From: Zhengella mangrovi
GTDB lineage: Bacteria > Pseudomonadota > Alphaproteobacteria > Rhizobiales > Rhizobiaceae
Reading direction: 5' to 3'
Assembly (NCBI RefSeq): GCF_002727065.1
Contig: NZ_PDVP01000002.1
Coordinates: 124,001-188,000, forward strand
DNA length: 64,000 bases
Shown: positions 37,591-44,800 of the stretch, piece by piece
How the letters are laid out: every line of letters begins with the position of its first letter
Numbering within the stretch: position 1 is the first letter of the stretch
Notes under the pieces: model-generated
The model's input: the letters and a program-made list of their open reading frames with translations, nothing else
The model's database searches: none
Told to the model about the DNA's origin: nothing
Made by a program: the position numbers and the translations under genes

Positions 37591-37856
37591 AAGGCCGCGA
37601 AACCGGTTCCCACTTTCGCCGGAATTGGTTTTCCCCGGCCGCAATTGAAGGCCGCGAAACCCGTTCCCACTTTCGCTGGAATTGGTTTTCCCCAGCCGCA
37701 ATTGAAGGCCGCGAAACCGGTTCCCACTTTCGCTGGAATTGGTTTTCCCCAGCCGCAATTGAAGGCCGCGAAACCGGTTCCGACTTTCGCTGGAATTGGT
37801 TTTCCCCAGCCGCAATTCCGGACGCGAAACCGGTTCCCACTTTCGCTGGAATTGCT
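37591..37856. repeat. Tandem array of a 57-bp repeat (four full units and one partial)
   Basis: Four contiguous 57-bp units at 37591-37647, 37648-37704, 37705-37761 and 37762-37818, differing at only a few positions, then a truncated unit (37819 to about 37856) ending at the stop codon of the neighbouring gene. Each unit contains GAAACCGGTTCCCACTTTCG and GGAATTGGTTTT, which form an 11-bp inverted repeat across unit borders (GGAATTGGTTT with AAACCGGTTCC, two G-T pairs). The partial unit resembles a dispersed intergenic element common in Rhizobiales. There are no spacers, so this is not CRISPR. Because 57 is divisible by three, several frames stay open through it (19-residue repeats), but none has coding signals. 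Confidence 0.93.
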
Positions 37857-37859
37857 CTA

Positions 37860-38813
37860 GCTCCCAACCGGTCTGCCATCCAGGCCCGGCAGACCGGGCT
37901 TGCCCGCCTCGGCAGGGTTGCGGCGGACGTAATCGGCCTTGATCTCGGCGGACCCCTGTCGCGAGCCGTCGTGGCTCCAGCCGGGCGGCATGAACAGGTA
38001 GCCGAGCCGCTGGCGCAGCGTGAGGCCGCGCGTGAACAGGGCATCGCGCGCCATGGCGACCCATTCATGGAAGGCCACCTTGACCGGGTTCCAGGTCGCC
38101 AGGTTCTTGACGATGCCGTAGCGCGGCGGGTCTTCCGGCACTTCCTCGACGAAAGTGCCGAACAGGCGATCCCAGATGATCAGGGTGCCGGCATAGTTCG
38201 AATCGAGATAGCGCGGGTTCGTCGCGTGATGCACCCGATGATGCGACGGCGTGTTGAAGACGAGCTCGATCGGCCGCCACATCTTGCCGATCGTCTCCGT
38301 GTGGATCCAGAACTGCCAGAGAAGGTTGAAACCGTAGACGAAGGCGATGAGCGCGGGATGAAAGCCGAGCAGGACGAGCGGCGTCTGCAGGATGACCATG
38401 CCGGTGAACTGGCCGGTCCAGCTCTGGCGGAGCGCGGTGGAGAGGTTGTAGTGCTGGCTGGAGTGGTGATTGACGTGTTCCGCCCAGACCCAGCGGACCC
38501 GATGCGCGATGCGGTGATACCAGTAGTAGCGCAGGTCATCGACGATGAAGGCCACCACGAAGGCCCACCAGACCAGGCCCTGGTCGAAGAAGCGATACTG
38601 CCAGACCCACATCAGGATCGTGAAGGAGATGAAACCGAGCAGCAGGCCGGCAACGACATTGCCGACGCCCATCGCCAGGCTCGTCATGGTGTCGGCGGTA
38701 TTGAAGCTGCCCTTCGCGCGACGCGTGGAAACGAGGAACAGTTCCAGGAGGATGGCGGCAATGAAAAAGGGAATTGCCAGTTCCGTGACCTTGGGAAAGG
38801 CATAGTTTTCCAT
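37860..38813 (-). CDS. Sterol desaturase/fatty acid hydroxylase family membrane protein
   Basis: A 318-residue integral membrane di-iron oxygenase. After four or so membrane helices the histidine clusters appear in order: HRIAH, HVNHH and HHRVHH (plus an isolated HTET), which bind two irons. Substrate unknown; bacterial relatives act on fatty acids, carotenoids or ornithine lipids. The stop codon TAG occupies 37857-37859 and overlaps the last repeat unit. The ATG at 38813 has GGAGG eight bases upstream; an ATG at 38819 overlaps the stop of the preceding gene as ATGA but sits too close to that site. Confidence 0.9.
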
Positions 38814-38815
38814 GG

Positions 38816-39238
38816 TCATCTCCTCCCTTTGCCGTTTCCGCCCAGGTGTGCGACCAGGCGGTCCGCGGTTTCCTCGTCGGCGAAGCGGACGGTCATGGCG
38901 CTCCAGCCGAATTCCGCGAAGGCCATACTTACCACCGCCGGGCCGGTTCGCGAAACCGATGCGATCCCTGAGCGATCGACCAGGCGGGTGGCGACGTGGC
39001 GCCCCATGACGCGCACGATCCCGACCAGCCCACCGGGCAGCAGCAGGACGGCCGAGGATCCGTCAGCAGCCATCACCACCGGCCCGTCGCCGACCTCGGG
39101 GTAATCGCCGCGCAGAAATTCCAGGGCTTCCCCCGGCCCCGAAAGAGAGCGCGGCTTGCCGGACCCGGACAGTTTCAGTGCCAGGAGCACGAGGCTGAGC
39201 CCGATCACGATCATCGCGACCAGCACGATCGTGTTCAT
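38816..39238 (-). CDS. Membrane-anchored protein of unknown function
   Basis: A 140-residue protein with one N-terminal membrane segment (about 3-22, IVLVAMIVIGLSLVLLALKL) and a soluble domain of alternating hydrophobic strands (AVLLLPGGLVGIVRVMGRHVATRLV; ending FADEETADRLVAHLG). No family recognised. The start at 39238 follows GGGAGGAC. Its stop overlaps the start region of the hydroxylase gene, so the two are coupled and may act together. Confidence 0.75.
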   Translation of the reverse strand: MNTIVLVAMIVIGLSLVLLALKLSGSGKPRSLSGPGEALEFLRGDYPEVGDGPVVMAADGSSAVLLLPGGLVGIVRVMGRHVATRLVDRSGIASVSRTGPAVVSMAFAEFGWSAMTVRFADEETADRLVAHLGGNGKGRR

Positions 39239-39346
39239 GGCGTTGTCCTCCCTGCCGCGGTCCACGGATCGGGCGGAGTGTGCCGAGCCGACAGCACCGG
39301 GTCAATTCGTGACGCAGCGGCAGGCCGGCATTCTTTTTGACCGGGA

Positions 39347-40198
39347 TCAGCCCATTGCAGCGCGAAGGAAGCGCCAGTAGCGGCGAATCGCGGAAATCTC
39401 CGGCGTGCGTTCCAGGCAGTCGGCTCCCGTCCTCTCGATGACCGCGAGGTAGGACGGCACCGGCGCCATGACGAGATAGGCCGGCCGCAACGACGGCGCG
39501 ACCTGCCCGGATGTCTCCTGCCACATCCGCAGATGTTCGCGCACCTTGGCAGCGAGCGCGGCGACCAGTGCGCCGGCCCGCTTCGGATCCGGGTCGCCGA
39601 GGTAAGCCTCGCGGTCGAGGCCGCAGGCGGCCAGCAGTTCGGCCGGCACGTAGCACTGGCCGCGCGCCCGGTGCAGCGGCATCAGGCGGATCTGCCCGGT
39701 CATGGCCTGGGCGCAGGCAGCGTGGCCGGCCGGCGTTCCGGTTCCATCGACGGCCGGGCGGTCCAGAATGGTCGCGGCCATCTGGAGGATCGCGCCGGCG
39801 GTCTCGCCGCAATAGCCCTCGAGATCGTTCAGCGACGGCATCGGATCGTCGTAGAGATCGAACAGGCGGGCCTCGAAATAGGCCTCGAGCGAGGCCCGCG
39901 GCAGGTCGAAGTCGTCGATCACGCGGGCAAAGGCGGCGGCCACCGGGTGCCCGGCGTCGGCGCCGGCGGCGGGCGTTGCCAGCGCGTCACGCCACCATTG
40001 CAGCCGGATTTCGCCGGCCAGCGGCTCGCGGATGGCGTCGCGAATGCGCGCGACCTCCATGTTGAAGGCATAAAGGGCGGTGAGCGCGTCGCGCCGGTCG
40101 GCCGGCGCGTAGAGGACCGACAGGTAGCGGTCCGGATCCCCGGAGCGAAGGGACGCGAGCATGGCGCCGGCGTCCATCGGGGGCGCGGCGTCCGGCAT
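39347..40198 (-). CDS. Phytoene/squalene-synthase-like protein lacking aspartate motifs (NDUFAF6-like)
   Basis: A 283-residue member of the squalene/phytoene synthase fold. The scaffold is recognisable (YAFNMEVARIRDAIREP, LYDDPMPSLNDLEGYCGETAGAI, GQCYVPAELL), but both aspartate-rich motifs that bind prenyl diphosphates are gone: RIRDAIRE stands where active enzymes have DDxxD, and QIRLMPLHRARGQ where they have an RDxxED-type motif. This matches the complex I assembly factor NDUFAF6 branch rather than a carotenoid enzyme. It overlaps the Mth938-like gene by ATGA in the secDF operon. No carotenoid genes are nearby. Confidence 0.85.
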   Translation of the reverse strand: MPDAAPPMDAGAMLASLRSGDPDRYLSVLYAPADRRDALTALYAFNMEVARIRDAIREPLAGEIRLQWWRDALATPAAGADAGHPVAAAFARVIDDFDLPRASLEAYFEARLFDLYDDPMPSLNDLEGYCGETAGAILQMAATILDRPAVDGTGTPAGHAACAQAMTGQIRLMPLHRARGQCYVPAELLAACGLDREAYLGDPDPKRAGALVAALAAKVREHLRMWQETSGQVAPSLRPAYLVMAPVPSYLAVIERTGADCLERTPEISAIRRYWRFLRAAMG

Positions 40199-40584
40199 CA
40201 GACAGCGATGAAAAACGCCGCGACGGCGCGGTCCTCGGCGACCAGCACATTGTAGGTGCGGACCGCCGCGCCGGTGCTCATGGCGTCGGCGATGATGTTT
40301 GCCTCGCGCAACCGCGCGGCGACGTCGGGCCGCATGCGCTTGAGATCGGGGCCCATGCCGGCCAGCAGAATCTCGATCTCGCCGGCCTCATCGAAGACGC
40401 GGGCGAGATCGTCGGCCGTCGGGTCGAGCGGATCGCCCGGCTCCCAGCCATAGATGCCCGACGGCAGGCACATCAGCGAACCGCGATGCGACATGTCGGC
40501 AAAGCGGAAGCCGCCGTTGCCATAGGCCTCGATGGCGGCACGGCCCGGGAAATGGGCCTGGCGCATCTGGATGCCGGATCCCAT
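40198..40584 (-). CDS. Mth938-domain protein (NDUFAF3-like)
   Basis: A 128-residue Mth938/DUF498 domain protein, the bacterial relative of mitochondrial complex I assembly factor NDUFAF3. Typical features are YGNGGFRFADMSHRGSLMCLPSG and a Rossmann-like half (EILLAGMGPDLKRMRP, TGAAVRTYNVLVAEDR). It begins 4 bp after the secDF stop and overlaps the phytoene-synthase-like gene by ATGA, so all three are translated from one message. Its role in bacteria is unproven. Confidence 0.92.
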   Translation of the reverse strand: MGSGIQMRQAHFPGRAAIEAYGNGGFRFADMSHRGSLMCLPSGIYGWEPGDPLDPTADDLARVFDEAGEIEILLAGMGPDLKRMRPDVAARLREANIIADAMSTGAAVRTYNVLVAEDRAVAAFFIAV

Positions 40585-40588
40585 TGGC

Positions 40589-43147
40589 CTATCCCTTGGC
40601 GGGTTCCACGTCGGTGCTGTCGCCTTCCTCTTCCCGGCCCTTCGCCGCCTTGCTGGAGCGCAGGCTGAACAGGATCAGCAGCGGCGCAGCGATGAAGATG
40701 GAGGAATAGGTGCCGACGACGACGCCGAAGATCATGGCGGCCGTGAACGACTGGATGACCTCGCCACCGAAGTAGTAGAGCGCCAGCAGCGCAAGCAGCG
40801 TGGTAAGCGATGTCATCACCGTTCGCGACAGCGTGTCGTTCATGCTCATGTCGAGCAATTGCGGCAAGGGCATCTTGCGGTATCGCCTGAGGTTCTCGCG
40901 GACACGGTCGTAGACGACCACCGTGTCGTTCAGCGAATAGCCGACGATGGTCAGGATGGCCGCAATGGACGACAGGTTGAACTCGATGCCGGTGATGACG
41001 AAGAAACCGATGGTCATGATCACGTCGTGCATCGTGGCGAGGATGGCGCCGACGGCAAACTGCCATTCGAAACGGATCCAGATGTAGAACAGGATCGCGG
41101 CCAGCGACGCCAGGACGCCGATGGTTCCCGCCCGTGCCAGCTCGCCGGACACCGTCGGCCCGACGACCTCGACGCGGCGGAAATCGTAGTCCGCCTCCAG
41201 TTCGCTTCGTACCTTGGAAATGACACTCTGCTCGGCGTTCTCGCCGCCGCCCTGCGCCTCGACGCGGATCAGCACCTCGGAGGGATCGCCGAATTCCTGC
41301 ACCTGGACGTCGCCCAGATTGAGTTCGCTCAGCCGCCCGCGGATATCGGCCACATCGGCGACATCGTGCTTGGCCTTGATCTCGATGAGCGAGCCGCCCT
41401 TGAAGTCGATGCCGTAGTTCATGTTGACGGTCATGAACAGGGCGAGCGACCCGATGGCCGCCAGGGCCGACAGGGTGAAGGTCATGCGGCGCAGCCACAT
41501 GAAGGGGATCTTCGTCTGCGCCGGAATGAGGTGCAGGATCGCGCCGGGCAGCTCCTTCGGCCGGCGCCGGCGGACGTATTCGGCGACCAGCCAGCGGGTG
41601 AAGGTGAAGGCGGTGAAGACCGTCGTCAGGATACCGATGGCCAGGGTGACGGCGAAGCCACGGACCGGGCCGGTCCCGAGGTAGAACAGGATGACGGCCG
41701 CGATGAGCGTGGTCACGTTGGCATCCACGATCGTCGCCAGGGCGCGGGAAAAGCCCGCGTCGATGGCCTGGATGACGGACCGGCCGTTGCGGCGCTCCTC
41801 GCGGATGCGCTCGTAGATCAGCACGTTGGAGTCGACCGCCATGCCGACGGTCAGCACGATGCCGGCGATGCCGGGCAGCGTCAGCGTGGCGCCGAGCACC
41901 GACAGCAGCGCGACGATCATGGCGACGTTGGCAATCAGCGCGATGTCGGCGATCACGCCGAGCAGGCCGTAGGCGAGCACCATGAAGACGAGCACGAGGA
42001 CGGACCCGATCATGGCCGCGATCTGGCCGGCGGCGACGGAGTCGGCGCCAAGGCCCGGACCGACGGTCCTTTCCTCGATGATGGTCAGCGTGGCCGGCAG
42101 CGCGCCGGCACGCAGGAGCACCGCCAGGTCATTGGCCGACTGCGCGGTAAAGGACCCGGAAATCTGTCCCGAACCGCCGAGGATGGGTTCGCGGATCACC
42201 GGCGCGGAGATGACATGGCCGTCGAGGATGATGGCGAAGAGCCGCCCGACGTTCTGCTGCGTCGCCTGGCCGAAGCGCTGGGCACCCTTGGTGTCGAAAC
42301 GGAAGGAAACGACCGGCTCGGAGGTGCGCTGGTCGAAGGTCGGCTGCGCATCGACGAGGTTCTCGCCGGAAACGATGACCCGGTCCTCGATCAGGTAAGG
42401 CACCGGCGGATCGTCGTTGGAATACATGACCGTCGTGCCGGCCGGCGGACGGCCCTGGATGGCCTCCTGTACGGGCACGGACTGGTCCACCATCTGGAAC
42501 GTCAGCTTGGCGGTCTGGCCGAGAATGTCCTTCAGGCGCTGGGGATCGTCGAGGCCCGGGACCTGCACGAGAATGCGGTCATTTCCCTGGCGCTGGATCA
42601 CCGGCTCGGTCGTGCCGAGCTCGTTGACGCGGCGGCTGACGACCTCGATCGACTGCGACAGCGCCGCCGAGGTGCGGTAGTCGAGGCCGGCATCGGTCAG
42701 GGTGAAGCGGAGGAGGCCCGGTTCGGGCTCTTCCATGGTCACTTCCTGCACGGAGCCGCCGCCGAAAAGGCCGGTCGAGACAGGCTGCAGCAGGGAATTC
42801 AGGGTTTCCTTGGCCAGCGTGACCTGCTTGGCGTCACGGATGCGCACCTGGACCGTCTTGCCCGAGCCGGTCAGCCCGGTGTAGCCGATGCTCTCGTCGC
42901 GCAGCAGCTTGCGCACCTCGTCGCGGGTTGCCGCCAGGCGGTCCTTGACGATGTCGTTGCGGTCGATCTTCAGCAGGATGTGCGATCCGCCCTGCAGATC
43001 GAGACCCAGGGTCATCTTCTGCTTGGGCAGCCAGTCCGGCAGCGCGTCGAGCGTGGACTGGGAGACCAGGTTGGGGGCCGCGAACAGCAGGCCGGCAATC
43101 ACCGACAGCCAGATGAGAATCGTTTTCCAACGCGAAAAATAGAGCAT
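40589..43147 (-). CDS. secDF: Fused SecD-SecF protein translocase subunit
   Basis: An 852-residue fusion of SecD and SecF, the proton-driven RND-type subunits that pull exported proteins through SecYEG. Twelve membrane segments are expected; the SecD half has the periplasmic P1 region (TLGLDLQGGSHILLKID) and TM4 region (GMAVDSNVLIYERIREE), the SecF half has the MNYGIDFKGGSLIEIKA opening and GYSLNDTVVVYDRVREN. The fusion joint lies around residues 520-560. It follows yajC (61-bp gap with a hairpin) and precedes the two assembly-factor-like genes. Confidence 0.97.
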   Translation of the reverse strand: MLYFSRWKTILIWLSVIAGLLFAAPNLVSQSTLDALPDWLPKQKMTLGLDLQGGSHILLKIDRNDIVKDRLAATRDEVRKLLRDESIGYTGLTGSGKTVQVRIRDAKQVTLAKETLNSLLQPVSTGLFGGGSVQEVTMEEPEPGLLRFTLTDAGLDYRTSAALSQSIEVVSRRVNELGTTEPVIQRQGNDRILVQVPGLDDPQRLKDILGQTAKLTFQMVDQSVPVQEAIQGRPPAGTTVMYSNDDPPVPYLIEDRVIVSGENLVDAQPTFDQRTSEPVVSFRFDTKGAQRFGQATQQNVGRLFAIILDGHVISAPVIREPILGGSGQISGSFTAQSANDLAVLLRAGALPATLTIIEERTVGPGLGADSVAAGQIAAMIGSVLVLVFMVLAYGLLGVIADIALIANVAMIVALLSVLGATLTLPGIAGIVLTVGMAVDSNVLIYERIREERRNGRSVIQAIDAGFSRALATIVDANVTTLIAAVILFYLGTGPVRGFAVTLAIGILTTVFTAFTFTRWLVAEYVRRRRPKELPGAILHLIPAQTKIPFMWLRRMTFTLSALAAIGSLALFMTVNMNYGIDFKGGSLIEIKAKHDVADVADIRGRLSELNLGDVQVQEFGDPSEVLIRVEAQGGGENAEQSVISKVRSELEADYDFRRVEVVGPTVSGELARAGTIGVLASLAAILFYIWIRFEWQFAVGAILATMHDVIMTIGFFVITGIEFNLSSIAAILTIVGYSLNDTVVVYDRVRENLRRYRKMPLPQLLDMSMNDTLSRTVMTSLTTLLALLALYYFGGEVIQSFTAAMIFGVVVGTYSSIFIAAPLLILFSLRSSKAAKGREEEGDSTDVEPAKG

Positions 43148-43175
43148 GGATCAGTCCGTTTCCGGCCAACGGCAA

Positions 43176-43202
43176 TCGCCCCGGCACAGTGCGCCGGGGC
43201 GA
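43176..43202 (-). other. Intercistronic hairpin between yajC and secDF
   Basis: A perfect 10-bp inverted repeat (TCGCCCCGGC and GCCGGGGCGA) with a 7-nt loop, 6 bp past the yajC stop. No T-run follows on the minus strand, so it may stabilise the yajC message or cause partial termination. Confidence 0.6.
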
Positions 43203-43208
43203 AGCGTA

Positions 43209-43550
43209 TCAGGCTTTCTGGTTCTGGTTGGCGACCGGTTCGCCCTTGACGCGGACGTCGGCGATCATGGCGCGCAGGATCCGGACCTTCACGCCCTGGG
43301 CGATCTCGACATCCAGTTCCGTCTCGTCGGCCTTGGTCACCTTGCCGATGATGCCGCCGCTGGTGATGACCGTGTCACCGCGACGAACCGCCGCAAGCAT
43401 CTGGTCGCGCTTCTTCATCTGCTGGCGCTGCGGCCGGATGATGAGGAAGTACATGATAACGAAGATGAGTATGAACGGCAGGATGCTCATGAATATGTCA
43501 GCGCCACCGGCGGGCGCGGCGGACTGGGCGAATGCCGGGGTGACGAACAT
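43209..43550 (-). CDS. yajC: Sec translocase accessory protein YajC
   Basis: A 113-residue YajC: short N-terminal stretch rich in Ala/Gly, one membrane helix (about 20-40, FMSILPFILIFVIMYFLIIRP), the hallmark RPQRQQMKKRDQML and the SGGIIGKV beta region. Works with SecDF in preprotein export. It leads the operon and has a good promoter at 43613-43640. Confidence 0.97.
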   Translation of the reverse strand: MFVTPAFAQSAAPAGGADIFMSILPFILIFVIMYFLIIRPQRQQMKKRDQMLAAVRRGDTVITSGGIIGKVTKADETELDVEIAQGVKVRILRAMIADVRVKGEPVANQNQKA

Positions 43551-43612
43551 CTGCGAACTCCTGCAAGAAACGAGGGAAAGCGGGTCGAATCCCGCGTGTC
43601 AAACTGGCGCGG

Positions 43613-43640
43613 AATATAGTGGTTCAGGGCACCTTTGCAA
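43613..43640 (-). promoter_or_regulatory. Probable promoter of the yajC-secDF operon
   Basis: On the minus strand TTGCAA (43640-43635) and TATATT (43618-43613) are separated by 16 bp, about 60 bp before yajC. Confidence 0.65.
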
Positions 43641-43715
43641 CTGTGGGAGCACGACGACAAGCGCTTTTCCATGCCAATGGAGCGTGCTAGTCCACTTGTG
43701 CACGCAGGAGGACCC

Positions 43716-44594
43716 ATGAACCGCATTTCACTCGACGAGATCGCCGCCCGCCTCGACCGGCTTGCCGACGCCGTGGAAAGCCTGAAACCGCGCCCTGTGC
43801 CGGCTCCCGATTTCGACGCCGCGGACTGCTTCGTCTGGGAGGCGGAAACCGCGACCCTGCAGCCGGTCGCGCGCGTCAACCGGATCGACATTTCGCTGAT
43901 CAAGGGTGTCGACCGCGTGCGCGACATCCTCGTCGCCAACACCGAGCGCTTCGCCGACGGCCTGCCGGCCAACAACGTGCTGCTGTGGGGCGCCAGGGGC
44001 ATGGGCAAGTCGTCGCTGGTCAAGGCCGCCCACGCGGCGACGGCCCTCTCCCCGGGGGCCGGCGACCGGACAGCGCTCAAGCTGGTGGAAATCCACCGCG
44101 AGGACATCGACACTCTGCCGCGCCTGATGTCGCTGCTCAAGGCGGCCGATGCCCGCTTCATCCTGTTCTGCGACGACCTGTCCTTCGACCACGACGACAC
44201 GTCCTACAAGTCGCTGAAAGCCGCGCTGGAAGGCGGCGTCGAAGGCCGGCCGGACAACATCATCTTCTATGCCACCTCCAACCGGCGCCACCTGCTGCCG
44301 CGCGACATGATCGACAACGAGCGTTCGACGGCCATCAATCCCGGCGAAGCCGTGGAGGAAAAGGTCTCGCTGTCGGACCGCTTCGGGCTGTGGCTCGGTT
44401 TCCACAAGTGCTCGCAGGACGATTACCTGGAGATGATCAACGGCTACGCGGCCCATTTCGGCCTCGCGGTGGACGACGACACGCTGCGCGCCGAAGCGCT
44501 CGAATGGGCGGTCACGCGCGGCGGGCGGTCGGGCCGCGTCGCCTGGCAGTTCATCCAGGACCTGGCGGGGCGCCTCGGCCAGCGGCTTTCGTAG
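43716..44594 (+). CDS. DUF815 family AAA-type ATPase
   Basis: A 292-residue P-loop ATPase of the DUF815 family. Walker A is GARGMGKSS (92-100), Walker B is FILFCDDLSF, and the middle has the family-typical SYKSLKAALEGGVEGRPDNIIFYATSNRRHLLPR. The N-terminal 50 residues are helical/linker. No partner is known. The ATG follows AGGAGGA at five bases. Divergent from yajC, an arrangement seen across Hyphomicrobiales; it converges with the LysM-LytM gene. Confidence 0.93.
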   Translation: MNRISLDEIAARLDRLADAVESLKPRPVPAPDFDAADCFVWEAETATLQPVARVNRIDISLIKGVDRVRDILVANTERFADGLPANNVLLWGARGMGKSSLVKAAHAATALSPGAGDRTALKLVEIHREDIDTLPRLMSLLKAADARFILFCDDLSFDHDDTSYKSLKAALEGGVEGRPDNIIFYATSNRRHLLPRDMIDNERSTAINPGEAVEEKVSLSDRFGLWLGFHKCSQDDYLEMINGYAAHFGLAVDDDTLRAEALEWAVTRGGRSGRVAWQFIQDLAGRLGQRLS

Positions 44595-44617
44595 ATCCGG
44601 GCCCATGAACGACAATA

Positions 44618-44638
44618 CCCCGCCGGGGGCCGGCGGGG
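44618..44638. other. GC hairpin in the convergent gap after the DUF815 gene
   Basis: A 9-bp perfect inverted repeat (CCCCGCCGG and CCGGCGGGG) with a 3-nt loop in the 206-bp gap between convergent genes. No T-run on either side; perhaps a weak bidirectional terminator. Confidence 0.4.
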
Positions 44639-44800
44639 CACTGCCATGCGCGGATTGCTGCTGGAGGCCAGCCCGTCCGCCTGAAGCGACCGGGACCGGG
44701 ACGGCCGCCTGTGCGCTCCATTTCGCTGTTCTGTTGCCGTTTCGCGATGTGAAAGCCGGCCCGCCTCGCCGGACCGGGCATTCCGGTGGCGTGGCGCCGG

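Noticed and set aside
37591-37856. CRISPR array
   Set aside because: Units are contiguous without unique spacers and no cas genes are present.
37534-37860. Open frame of 108 codons on the plus strand with 19-residue repeats across the 57-bp array
   Set aside because: It stays open only because the period is divisible by three; other frames are open too, there is no ribosome binding site, and the sequence is better explained as a non-coding repeat.
39347-40198. Carotenoid biosynthesis locus
   Set aside because: The phytoene-synthase-like protein lacks catalytic aspartates and no other crt gene is near.
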